Assembly (NCBI GenBank): GCA_964035545.1
Contig: OZ037767.1
Location: forward strand, 7,554,207-7,618,206
Length of the DNA stretch: 64,000 nt
Origin: Bugula neritina
Lineage: Eukaryota; Bryozoa; Gymnolaemata; Cheilostomatida; Bugulidae
Direction: 5' to 3'
Part shown: positions 14,101 through 26,189 of the stretch, in pieces
How the letters are laid out: each line of letters begins with the position of its first letter
Numbering within the stretch: the first letter of the stretch is position 1
Made by a program: the position numbers and the translations under genes
Notes under the pieces: generated by a model
What the model was told of the DNA's origin: nothing
What the model saw: the letters and a program-made list of their open reading frames with translations, nothing else
Databases searched by the model: none

Positions 14101-17100
14101 TTCAATCATCATCATCTTCTTTGATGGAGGAGATTCTGGCGCTGTCTGATGATGACACTACGCGGAAACCTCTCGACCCTATAGAAGAGGAAACTCTGAC
14201 TCCATGCTTGTAAATAAACACAAATAAAATAAAATGGTTTCATCTTTCATTCCTTTTGTTTGTGAATTTTTTTCAACAAAGTCTGCTTTGGAAATCAAAA
14301 GTAAGAATTTGTGTAAATTGGTGGCGCAATTGATCTATTATATTTACAATATTTGTATTGCTTGATAAATTAATGACTTGTAATGCATGCAGCTGTTAAA
14401 TAGACAAAGGTAGAGGTTGATAATTATAATGAATGAGTAATTACTATAAGATCTTTGATGAATTCACTTAATTGTGATATAACTGCCTCATATTGCACAA
14501 TTAAGTTTTTTAAAGTGTAACAAATTTGCAGTTGGAAGTTACTAATAAAAAATCTTACTAATACTTTCAAAGATGGACTTAACATGTTTGATTGCCGTTA
14601 CACATGCAGATTATTTCTGTTTTTTAGACCTTGGCATACTAGGCTAATGTACACAAAAAGTATACAAAACAGCATTTTACTGAATGGCATTAGCAAGGAT
14701 GAAATTTCTTTTAGATGCAATTGTTTTGAGCAGCAGTCACATTACGTTATCAGTTTAGCTTAAGAAGTTTATGACTCATAAAATTATTGGTCTAGAAAAA
14801 CCAGCTGCAACTTTTTATAATATAAAACTAAATTTGTTCCATTATTTTTAAAATTGAAGCTAAATAATTAAAGAGCATTTGATATTTTTTATAAAAAAAA
14901 GATGGATTATTGACTGACATAAAATGACGGCATAAAAATTTTACAGTTCTATTGGTAAACTTCCCAAATGTTTCTTGAGACTAAAATAAACCTTAAAGAC
15001 ATAAGTTAGAATTTTTTTAATCAGTTCTTAAAGCATTATTCAAAAATTATTAAATCATAATATTTTTTTAGTAAATATACATATTGGCTTGTTAAAATTT
15101 CATACTTTTGCTTACATCTTTCAGCTTTGTATATTTTAGCATTTCACAACTTTTTAATACTGGTTTAAAAAAATCTTGAAAAATAAAATATTTCCCATTC
15201 AAAGTATGTTGACATGAAACTAATCTAAACAGTAGGATATGCCATTTGCATGATTAATTTTCAGAGTCATTTCTAATAAGCGACTTCAATAATTATATTA
15301 TCTATATCTTTACCTCCTGTACGTCCCATACAGGTGTCGCAAAGAATGGATTAATGTCTATAAACATTGTTAAAGAAGTCATAGAAAAAATACACACATT
15401 TACATACTACAGTGCAATGGTTATATGTTGTGACTAATAATGTAAAACAAAACATTTTATTGAATTTTTGTAAAATAAATAATATTCATAGTTAGCACTT
15501 TACCCATGATTGTAAACTACCACTACTTTTTGTATAAAAATCACATCGCAATATATAATGCATATAGAATCTTATTAATCAAGCATATTAAGTTTCTCGT
15601 AGTTGATGTTTCTTTCAAACTTTGACTTTTTGCTGCAAGTATTCAAGCTAATTTGTTGAATTTTACAAAATATGCATCACTGATAATCAAATTGCGCTGT
15701 TTTAGGTCAGAAGATACTCCAACTCTTAGTCGGCGAAAAAGGATTCTCAGGAATTTCTTGTTAGTTGATGTTTATTAGTCTAATGATGTTTTGCATAAAC
15801 TGTTTTTTAATTTTTAAACATAAAACCAAACATTTATTTTAGGTTTCATTAAATGTTTTAAATCAAAATAATTTTTGAATTTTAGAGCAAATTTTAATCA
15901 TTAGATTGCTGGGCTAAAAAATTTCTAATCAAAATGTGAAAATATTAATTACTTAAGCAGCAGAATTATGATAAGTGTTGATAATTAGTAAGATATGTGA
16001 TTTAGTCACCCTCGAGAGACTGGCTTTCCCACATTACATGGAAACTCTAGTCGAGCAAGAAATCTGGTGTCATCTGGGTAAGTCAAGTATAGTTGGGTGA
16101 AGTTTAAAAGCTTTGGCTTTTATAAAAAAACTAGAACAGAAAATTATTATTTAAAAATGTATGATTATTGCACAATAAGGTACTCAAAACTGTTTTATAC
16201 TTACTTTTATATACTTATATTTTTATATGGCTTATTTTATGCCTTATATTACATCAAAGCATAAAATTTCTATTGAGCAAATACATAAATGTTTTGTTAA
16301 GAAGTAGATTAAAGAAGTAAGTAAATAACATAGTCTTCTATTGTCAATAAATTTAATTGTTCTGAGCTGACTTTCTAGTAGTAATTAATGCATATATTTT
16401 TAGGCTCTCTACATGTTGTTTACATGTCGTCTGCACCAAGAGATGTGCAATTTCTATTTTTAAACAATTTAGCCTATAATAAGCTTTTTCAATACATGAA
16501 AACATTATAGGGCGGCAATTCAATGGTATCAAATAATACAGCAAAACATATCATATATTATGTATATCATGTATAATATTTACATTATGTAACACAGATC
16601 AATGCTTGAGCCATTCGAACAGTCCCTCAGACTGTTTTCACCAAGACCCCCGCCTTACAAGAAACAAGATGATGTCCCAGCAGTCATTTTTTCTGACGAA
16701 CCACCAAGCGACTTGAAGTCATGCTTGTGAGTAAATGAGCATTCAATATACACTGTATTTGCTTTATCTGCTAAATTAGGCTGTTTTCATTTACCTGCTT
16801 TAATAAACATAAATGTTTTAGTAATCTGTGTGTTACACAAAACTGTTCCTCTGAAACTAGTGTATATGTAGGATGAATTATAGAGTACTTCTCATTTTGT
16901 ATTGCAAAGGTGGATCGTGCAAACAAATTAGCAGTTAATTTAACATACTGAAGTACTTTCCGAGTATGACTTTAAACTTTTTTAATAATGCTCCTACTAT
17001 TACTGTAAAATTATAAACCACCCTTTTTGTTCAATTGTGCTCAAGTGCAAAAATAATCAATTTTACCAGTTTTCAAACCTATTTGACACTTTGAAAAATC

Positions 17101-19197
17101 AAAATGTATACCACAATTCTATTAGCTTTTTATGATGAGCCTATTAAAACTTAGTTTCTTTTAAAAAGATTATTAATTTTTTTATTATTCACATAAAAAG
17201 CTATATCAATGAATAGTATAACAAATTTTTCAATTAAACTATTTATAAGTTTTTGAACTTTAGTTAAACAATAAGTTTAGACCCAAAAAGTTAAAAGCAA
17301 AACTTGTTATTTTTGAATTTGTTGCAATAAATTTACTTGTTTGTACAATTTGTTTTTTATCCTTTTTGCTTTATGTAGCAAGAAAATATAAAATTATGTC
17401 GCATAAAAATCAGAAAATAAAAAATAAAAGTGTTTAGTAACTATTATTTTCACTACCTGGCTTTTGATGGGAAATAATTTGATTGCATTTTGAAATGTTT
17501 TATATTGACTTTGTTCAGTAAAGGCTTCAGATTACTAATAAATAACATAATATGTTTAGCAAAAATAATTTTACTTTATGATTTTTTTGTTTTTTGCATT
17601 TAAAAATAAGTTACTGCTTATAAGTAACATGAAAATTGGAAGAAATTCATCGTCTTAACAATTGCATTTTATTTATATTGTACCAAATTGTATAGTGTTT
17701 TTGGTTTTAGATCAAAACCAAAAACTCGCTACGGCTTCAACAAGAAAAGAGTTTCTTTTGAAACACCACTCACAACTGAATTTCTGATGTGAGTATTTTA
17801 TAATAATATGATAAACAATATACATTAAGTAAAATATTTTAAAACAACTATAGAGTGAAACTTTTGTATTATTGTACCAAATTTTTATCAATATATAAAA
17901 AAGGAGCAATTTTTACACAGTGACACAGTAAGTGACATTTTCAACAGAGCTTTTAGCATTTATTACTGCATAGTTATTTAAAGTTTGCATAAAGATGCTG
18001 CACATAGCAAAAGCATCTAATCTGACATGGCCCATTTTTAAAAAAAAAATCATGCATATTTGTACATTTGCCTCTTGTTCTGATGCCTCTTTCCAGTAGT
18101 TCTACTTCAAAATACATACTGATGGTTTTTACATAAACTTAAACTTGATTGTATATGGTAGCAATAGTGACTTTACCACTCAATATATATACATTATACA
18201 GAAGTCCTAGAGAGAGCTATCCTTGGCTCAGATCATACAGCGATATGAACAGCAGAGAACCAGATCTTGTTGAAGATGAGACACAGGGGAGCTCTACAAA
18301 ACCCAAGTAAGTGCTATTTACAACTATTACTAGACTCTAAGTCTAAAGGAACCATTATTTGCAATGATTTGCTCAACATTATTTAAAGTAGACAATGCCA
18401 ACATATATAAGATATAGTTATTATCACACACATGTATTTGCACACCACACGCACACACGCACACGCACACACACATGCACACACACGCGCACACACGCAC
18501 GCACACACATGCACACACACACACACACATGCACACACACGTACACACACACGCGCACACACGCGCACACACACGCACACACACGTGCACACACGCACTT
18601 GCACGCACACACACGCACACACATGCGCACACACATGCACACACACGTGCACACATGCACACAAGGAATAACACTATTAATAAAATACTGTTTGTACTGT
18701 AGGATTGAAGACCTCTACACTCTACCACCAGTTGTGGTTCCACCAAGATTCCGACATGTCAAGTAAGTAAACAGTAACTGATGGTTTGCATAATTTTATT
18801 TGTCTTCTCTGTCATATCTATTAGCTGCTTGTTGTGTTTAATTTTATCAGAAAATAACATTGATATATATTTGCAGTGTTGAAAACAACCCGTCAGCTGA
18901 GACTACTAGCTTCAAGCCTGGAAAAGTCCCTAAAGGAAAACTTAAACCAATAAAGTTGGAAAATCAGTGAGTTATAAAATATAAAATGCAACACCAGCCA
19001 ATCTAGATTTATACCTCTTTACTGATAACGTTATAATATATACAATTCTGTAAAATTTTATGAGAATAACTGTTGATATTGGTATCACACTGCATGAAAT
19101 AAATATTTCTTCAACTTTGTCTACCAACAGGATTGAGCAGTTAAAGTCAGCTACACCTTTGCCACCTATAACTTCTAGAAGGAGATATTATGAGTAA
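8195..19197 (+). CDS. 18-exon gene for a disordered basic/Ser/Pro-rich protein with a KRVSF PP1-docking-like motif
   Basis: Exons: 8195-8208, 8483-8545, 8663-8764, 11002-11061, 11655-11759, 12213-12275, 12588-12695, 13268-13321, 13746-13841, 14075-14209, 15706-15759, 16006-16077, 16598-16726, 17711-17788, 18202-18306, 18703-18762, 18877-18966, 19131-19197 (TAA). The frame stays open through 1455 nt (484 residues) and every junction is phase 2. There is no signal peptide, membrane segment or known fold; it is rich in S, P, R and [15 protein letters not shown] (residues 363-376) fits the RVxF PP1-binding motif. Its trailing L-x-x-E spacing matches the Ki-67/Repo-Man docking segment. Related blocks recur: ED-T...RRRKILKNF then YPRDS (residues 174-195), ED-T...RRKRILRNF then HPRET (269-290), and NKKRVSF...then SPRES (362-383). 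A nuclear or mitotic PP1 regulator is a hypothesis; the exon model itself is strong. Confidence 0.8.
8765..11001. other. Large intron 3, no further exon seen
   Basis: The 2.2-kb intron was checked for phase-2 exons and none was convincing. The minus-strand frames at 8877-9137 and 9688-9879 have no splice support and no recognisable domain. A tRNA-like stretch on the minus strand near 9300-9355 is too degenerate to call. Confidence 0.4.
12880..12951 (-). repeat. tRNA-like SINE fragment
   Basis: The minus strand reads CAGTGGCCTGTTAGTTAGGGC (A-box-like), then CTTAGTAAGTGCAAG and a GTTAACCC B-box remnant. The CTTAGTAA stretch matches the anticodon-loop region of the copies at 2245 and 47973, so it probably belongs to the same family. 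It lies in intron 7 of the 484-residue gene. Confidence 0.45.
14075..14213 (+). CDS. Possible alternative 3'-terminal exon (short isoform of the 484-residue protein)
   Basis: Exon 10 ends TGC-TT|GTAAAT. If this weak donor is not used, the frame stops at once with TTG-TAA (14208-14213). AATAAA starts within the stop codon (14213-14218), with another AATAAA in the run after 14221 and T/G-rich DNA just downstream. Intronic polyadenylation would give a 267-residue protein lacking the KRVSF region. The longer reading is supported by eight further phase-matched exons, so both forms may exist. Confidence 0.4.
18425..18665. repeat. (CA)n/(CG)-interrupted microsatellite
   Basis: About 240 bp of CACACACGCACACATG-type repeat inside intron 15. 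The long Cys-Val and His-Thr frames on both strands are its shadows. Confidence 0.97.
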
Positions 19198-19725
19198 CTT
19201 AATGACTCATCTGAAGTTCAAAGTGAGTGTAATATCAAACACTAGCTGTTTACATAAGCATGTAACTGGCGGAGGTTATAGTGAAAATATTTAAGAGAAG
19301 TAACTTATACTTTTAGAGAACAAAGTAGTGGGTGTCAGAGAAGTTATGATAGTTGGGTCCTGTAATGACAATTTGGTCATAGAAGTAGATAGAGGAATGA
19401 CAAGCTAACTACTAGTTTTGGAATGTGGAGATAACTTCTACTAGATGTGAGCGGCATACATATACACTGGAGGCGCATGCTACCCATTCTACATCCAACT
19501 TTTACTGTCTTGCTGTCAGTTCAGAGGTATAGCTAGGCCAGTACTCTATGATGAGGCACCATTGAGTGTTTAAACTACGGTTTAAACTATAGCAATTAGC
19601 TAAAGTACTTTTGAAATTTTATTGTAACATAGATTTTAGTTTTAACTTTTGTGTCTGTTTGCGATCCCTCAAATCACATGTTTTATCTTATCATTTTACT
19701 GTTTTGTTGAATTGTCACTGATGTA
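19198..19725. other. 3' flank of the 484-residue gene
   Basis: No AATAAA occurs close to the stop codon at 19195-19197; the 3' UTR end is not resolved. Otherwise nothing recognised. Confidence 0.4.
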
Positions 19726-20277
19726 TCCCTAAACCCTAAAACCCTTACCCTACCCTCTACCCCTACCCTTGGCCTACCCTCTACTCCTTTCCTTGCCTTA
19801 CCTTCTACCCTTGTTCTAGCCTTTACTCTTTTCCCTTACTCTACCTGTATCCTCTTCCTACTCTCTTACCCTTGCTCCACTCTCTACCCTGTTCCAACCC
19901 TCCACTCTAAACTTTACTCTATCTCTACTCTTACCCTTGCCCCACCCTTGTATCCTACCTTTGCTCTACCCTCTACTTTTACCTCTACCCCCACTCTTAC
20001 CCTTGCTTTACCCTTACCCTCTACCCTACCCTCTACTCTTACCCTTGCTCTACCCTCTACCCCTACCCTTACCTTTGCTTTACCCTCTACCTCTACCCTT
20101 ACCCTCTACCCCTACCCTCTACTCTTACCCTTGCCCTACCCTCTACCCCTACCCTTACCCTTGCTCTACCCTCTACCCCTACCCTTACCCTTGCTCTACC
20201 CTCTACTCTCTATCCTTGCTCTACCATCTACCTCTACCCTCCTCCTACCTTCTAATTTTACCCTTGCCAACCCCTAA
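19726..20277. repeat. C-rich telomere-like minisatellite
   Basis: It opens CCCTAAACCCTAAAACCCTT and continues as degenerate TACCCT, TACCCC and TTACCC hexamers. Around 20135-20205 these form an exact 30-bp unit (CTACCCTCTACCCCTACCCT then TACCCTTGCT). The similarity to the CCCTAA telomere strand is visible but the repeat is diverged. The Pro-Leu-Tyr-Ser frames here are not genes. Confidence 0.85.
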
Positions 20278-20880
20278 CAGCACGGCCTCCATTTTGACTC
20301 ATTGTTTTACAAAAAATTAGGTGAGTCATGTCTACAAGCAAAGCCGTAACTGTAAATGGGAAGGTTTTCCACTCATAAAATATAGCTCTCTACTAACAAA
20401 GATTTTGCATGTTGCAGACCCTTAAAGGGTTTGTGTTTAAATATTATGCATGTCTTATGCATGTAATAAAAACAGAAGTAGGTAGTAAGGATGTTTAATT
20501 TAATAATTTAAGTTACATAATATCTTATAATTAGGATAAAAATGCATGTGCTATACTATGCATGACCATGCTACAGTCATTGTCTTTAAACAGAAATTTG
20601 ATTTAAAAAAATTTCCCAGCAATGAGTGGGAGGTAATCGATGCTACCAATATGTAACAACAAAGTTGTGTAGTAAAAGCTCTTCATGATTATACAACTTG
20701 TCTGATTTGAGTTTGAAGCCTGCTAATTCATTGACTTAAAAATATTTTATTGGATAAATATAGATTGCAAGCAATATAAAAAATTAATTGATCTTTATGC
20801 AGAATGTAACCAAAGCTTCAACAGCTCCTAGTATCAATACTAACCTTTTCAGACTGAATGCTACTGAAAAGCTGTTTTTC

Positions 20881-21163
20881 CAGTGGTGAGGGCCAGCTTG
20901 AGCTGGGGGCCACAGCATCAGTATACTTCCAATACTTTATTCCAAACTCTCATGAATCATTACACAATTAAATTCCAATTATTACTGCAGGCTGCATGTT
21001 TTATAGCATGCTTAGAATTAAGATATTTAAAAGGTGGTTTTTTCACTTTATTTCATGTATATGTGTAAAAACTAGTTTTAGCTTTATGCCTTCGAGGGCC
21101 ACAGAAATGTAAGCTGGGGGCTACATCTGGTCTGGGCCGCCTGTTGGACAGCCCTACTCTAAA
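20881..21163. mobile_element. Possible hAT-type non-autonomous element
   Basis: The left side starts CAGTGGTGAGGGCCAG followed by GGGGGCCACAGC. The right side ends GGGCCGCCTGTTGGACAGCCCT, which on the minus strand (AGGGCTGTCCAAC) looks like common hAT termini. The two ends match poorly and no 8-bp duplication was found, so this is tentative. Confidence 0.35.
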
Positions 21164-21744
21164 ACTTTAGTAATAATGTGATCACCATCAAAGATAGCTC
21201 ATAGGACCTTGGGTCTATTTCTCAAAATATGTTTTCTGCATATATCAAGTCTTGCTGTGCTAAAATTTATATTGGTTACACACTGTATTCACGCAAAAAG
21301 CTGGCAAATTATTGTGCAAACTTGAGATTGGTAGGAGGGCTAACTGTGAAATCAACTAGGCACTATAGCTCAAACAGATTTTTAGTATAACGAAAAAGCA
21401 AAAACGTGAATCAATAAATGCACTACTAATCATAAAAGCTTTAATCTTAAATGCAGCTGATATTGAGAAGAATTTCCTAGAAGTCCCTATGCTAACAGCT
21501 TGAGCACAAATTATGCAAATTGATGAGTGGAAAATAAAGATGGTGGTAGTAGTAATGTATCTCCAAACATGGAAAATATTAAGAACATTTTATATGAATT
21601 GCATTTGTTCTGTTGATATAGTGTATATGTATTTATAGGTGCAATATATAGGTTGTGAAATATATTTTGTTACAAATGATGTCAAAGTTCAGTAGCTATA
21701 GTGCCTAGTTGAAATTTCCAGCAAAGATAATCGATATTTATTAA

Positions 21745-22880
21745 CATTCTACTAACACACTAGCTACTAATATACTACTAATATACTACTAATATACTAC
21801 TAATATACTACTAATATACTACTAATATATTACTCACATACTACTAATATACTACTAATATACTACTCACTGACTACTAATATACTACTAATATACTACT
21901 AATATATTACTCACATACTACTAATATACTACTAATATACTACTCACTGACTACTAATATACTACTAATATACTACTCACATACTACTAATATACTACTC
22001 ACATACTACTCACATACTACTAATATACTACTAATATACTACTCACTGACTACTAATATACTACTAATATACTACTCACTAGCTACTAATATACTACTAA
22101 TATGTTACTAATATATTACTCACATACTACTAATATACTACTAATATACTACTAATATACTACTAATATACTACTGATTTACTACTAATATACTACTAGT
22201 ATACTACTCACTGACTACTAGTATACTACTCACTGACTACTAATATACTACTCACTGACTACTAATATACTACTAATGTACTACTCACATACTGCTAATA
22301 TACTACTTTATACATACTACTAATATACTATCAATATACTACTCACTGACTACTGATATACTATTATTATAACTCACTGACTACTAATATACTACTAATG
22401 TACTACTCACTGACTACTAATATACTAATTTGTATATACTACTAATATACCATTCAGTACTCACTGACTACTAATATATTACTAATATACTACTCACTGA
22501 CTACTAATATACTACTAAGATACTACTAATACACTATTAATATACTATTAATATACTACGCACATACTACTAATATAAATTTTGATGCAATAAAAGAGAA
22601 ATTTTTAAAGACCTCTTCTTTTGGCTTGTATAGTTTGGTTGAAATTTTCATGATTAAAGCATTATAAAGTTTTGCTATTTAACTTATCTAAAACACTGGT
22701 TTTTTCAACTTTCTTTTTTGCTGCATTTAAAATGTCACTTACTACTCACATACATACTAATTTACTACTCACATACTACTAATATACTACTAATATATTA
22801 CTCACACACTACTCACATACTACTAATATACTACTAATACACTACTCACACACTACTAATATTATACTAACATTCTACTA
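21745..22880. repeat. TACTACTAATA minisatellite array
   Basis: About 830 bp (21745-22575) of an 11-bp unit, CTACTAATATA, with variants CTACTCACTGA and CTACTCACATA. A second block (22735-22880) follows after 160 bp of unique sequence. There are no spacers as in a CRISPR array, and no coding. Confidence 0.95.
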
Positions 22881-22889
22881 ATAATCTAC

Positions 22890-24700
22890 TAACATTCTAG
22901 GTTACCAATCTACCAATACTCCGCAAATAAGGCGCTTTTGAGTTTCTTTCTCAGCGGTTTGCTTGCATTTAGTTTTATAAATTAGTCATGTTGCTTGTAC
23001 CTAGCCAGGGACTAGTTTCAAAAAATATGCAAACCAATAATGATTGCATTTGTATTTTGTGTTGCAACAGAAATATTTCTACCAGGGTTGATGCTAGTGT
23101 GGTAACATTATTCTAATTCCATGTATCAGCTACTGTTGCTCATTAGAAATTTGCCAAAGAAGTCAGAGTTGTAAGAGTAGTTTTAAATAATACTAAAACA
23201 ATACTAAGTCAGGTCTATTTACCAACTCATTCTGGTCTGTGTAATATAAATAGAATATAGCTCCTTTCGCTGTTTACTGTAAATAACAAAAATAGTAACG
23301 TGAGATTCCATTCACATTACACAAGCTATTATAAAACAGCATACACTAAACCATAACTCTTCATTCTTACTTACTGTACCGTAGACCGTAATGCAAAACA
23401 TCAGCCATTTTTAATGTGTCCGAGCTGAAGTTTTAAAAGTTTGCTATTATGTACGATCTATGACACTTCATTGAACAATTATATGCAATGAGTTGACGCA
23501 AAAGTTCTTCTGTCCAATAGAAGTCCGCCACAACATTTTTGAATCAAGCAGTGCTTGATTTTAATGTACTGCAACGCTGTACAGGAAGCTCAGGCATTTG
23601 TAAAAACGGCTGCCATTTGCTGTTAAGGCACGCAGTATGGTGAGTGTGAATAAGAGGTTATGACTGTTGGCCTGCATTCATATACAGCAGTTTCTTGGGC
23701 AGATCGAGTATTGTGTCTAGTGAAGGTATTTCAACATGATATAGGAACTCAAAAGCGCCTCAAACTGTTAGCCCTTCTCTAATCAAGTCTAGTAGCAATA
23801 CAGTGCTGTAAATGTACAGCTATGTGCAGAAATGATATAAGACATATCTCAATGTAGCGCCATAAAGCTGGTAGGAAACCGCATATTTTGGCTGTTTTCC
23901 ACAGGACTGTCTGTAAGAGCTTATAGGCTTTGCCAACACATTCACCTTCTATATAAGGTACTATAGTCAAGCACCAGTTTTGTTTAATAAGCAAAAGCAC
24001 TATTACCTGTCTCTGCTTTTATGCTGCAGAAGGTATACTAGAAACAAAACTTTATTGTTTCTAGAAGGCTGTGTTAAAAATTCTTTGGGTTTTCTGGTGT
24101 TTTGGGATGTAACTGCATGTATGTTTGAGTTGGTAATTTTTCCTACTCAACAAAGGTAACAAACCAGCACTTCTGCTTGACCAGATGTTCTGATGCACTT
24201 TGTATGAATGGTTTGCCTTGAAGTGTTCCAAGTCAAATCTAAGTAAGTTCTAATGCAATGAGATGTACATGCTCTCGAATTTGCATGTTAGCATGGACTG
24301 CTGCATGTGACAACAGCATAAAATTACACAATTTAAAATGGGGGATTCACAGCGGCTAGGTTGAAGTAGATCTTCATTAATGTAACTCAGTCATCCAGAG
24401 CTTTGAAGACTATAGCTCCTTAAATACAGCACCTCATATACATAATAATATATTAACTTATAGTGGATTAACTCATAGACATGAAAAGTTTTTTCCCTCA
24501 ATTCTGCAATAACACAGAACTTCGCTTAGATGTATAGAAACAACAGGACAATGCACCATTTCAATATATTGCAATCTACGCAATATGGAAGATATCAATA
24601 GAAATTTGCCTAATTAATAATTATTAGACTTTTTTTGCTAATTAGTTATTATATAGAAGCTTAGTACCTATAATAGTATGTCAAATGCAATGGTACTTTG
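22890..24700. other. Intergenic DNA, nothing recognised
   Basis: Scattered short frames without splice support. No RNA gene, TIR or tandem repeat was identified. Confidence 0.4.
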
Positions 24701-24710
24701 AACAGCAATG

Positions 24711-24750
24711 AGGGGGGGGGAGGGGGTAAGGAGAGTCGAGGGTAAGGGTT
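24711..24750 (+). other. G-rich run, possible G-quadruplex
   Basis: Reads GGGGGGGGAGGGGG, then GTAAGG and GAGGGTAAGGG, giving four or more G-runs within about 40 nt in an otherwise AT-rich region. Confidence 0.45.
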
Positions 24751-26106
24751 AACCAATGATGTCCGGGTTCAATTTCAGATACCTTTATCCTAATGCCAGC
24801 GCATTTTGTTTGCTGTTGTTTCGAATTTTGACAAAATGCTTTGCTTTAAATCAGTAACTATAATTTCCCTGTTTGTTGCAATATTATATTATGGTTTATG
24901 AGCAGTTATTGCTACGTGTGATAATATATAATGATTATTATTGTTTTTGGTTCTACAAATTGTGTCCTTGCTTTTGAAATCTTCAAACCTATTGACAGTG
25001 TTTTTCACATTTTTTTGAAAACTTTTAAAAAGCAAAACTTTAGAAGCAAACTAATGCAAATTATGTAAAACTAAACATATTTTGAAGTTGATACTTGCAG
25101 AAAGAAAATCTTTATTAAAATGAATAAGAATTGAAAAATAGCAAGCAATGCAAGAATATATTACTTAGGCATTATACCAATATTTGTGAGCATGTCACAA
25201 TCATATAATATTATGGTGAAAGTTTAGAATAAACAGAAATGATTTAAAGGAACTTATAACTAATCAAATTGACCAGCTGCAGAGTTGAACTCTAGAAAGT
25301 GTCACAAGACAACACTGTATCCTGACAACAACCCACAGGCAAGACAACCACCTGACATGGTGTATTGATCAGATGGTGAGTAAACAAGAGACAGATATTC
25401 TAATTGCCTCATTTATACCAGAAGTGTTGAGTTGCTTTGTGCTGGTGATCCCAGTATAACAGGACACATAATTATATGGGCTGTTTTAGGTTATAACCCT
25501 CAATGAGTTCAACAAACTTTGAGGCTACAAACTAGTTTACTGATAAACTAAGTTCATTTTTTCATTCTTATTGTTGATTAAAAACTAAAGTTCTGACAAC
25601 AAGGCTGTTGACTAGTGACAAGTGGTAGAGGCCAAAATGAGTGGGTGATAACATATATATTTAATAGCATAATATTATATACATAATTATGTATACACAT
25701 GTATATACACATGTCTATACACATGTATATACACATGCATATATACATGTATATGTATATATACACACATGCACAGTATATCACTGCTAACATTCAAAAT
25801 TATCTTCTACATTTGAATTTCAGTTTTCTACTTTATGAAAGTAAAAGTGGGTTTGACAACGAAACATATACTTCATGTCTGGTATTAGAAACTTCAGAAG
25901 TTTATAAAACATAATGTTTACTCTGATAACTCTTTGAATAATACAGAATATTGATACATAAGTTGCCTAATGATGAGTTAGTGGTTGCTTAGCTCTAGCA
26001 GTGATTCTATGACGTCAGAATGTCACAACTATCTGATATAAGTTTTAAAATAGATATGAATGACCCAAAAGAAACTGTTCAAAACAAGTTGTAGATAAAA
26101 CTCTAC
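24751..26106. other. Intergenic DNA with a small ATACACATGT microsatellite
   Basis: 25680-25775 is a short alternating purine-pyrimidine repeat (TATACACATG units). The remainder shows nothing supportable. Confidence 0.45.
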
Positions 26107-26115
26107 TATTTAAAG
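26107..26115 (+). promoter_or_regulatory. TATA-like box (TATTTAAAG)
   Basis: It lies 75-83 bp upstream of the first ATG of the small secreted cysteine-rich gene, so a 5' UTR of roughly 50 nt would follow. Weak consensus. Confidence 0.3.
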
Positions 26116-26189
26116 TGAAACACTTGCATTAAAGTCACAGTCTGATAAATTCTTCTCTAAACTTGACCAGAGTATTGCTTGTTTATCAT

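Noticed and set aside
18330-18766. Cys-Val-rich and His-Thr-rich open frames
   Set aside because: Shadows of the (CA)n tract; only the real exon 16 at 18703-18762 inside this range is kept.
19937-20320. Pro-Leu-Tyr-rich frames of 109-127 codons
   Set aside because: Arise from the C-rich minisatellite, with no splice or domain support.
21745-22880. CRISPR-like array
   Set aside because: Direct 11-bp tandem units without unique spacers, in a eukaryotic context.
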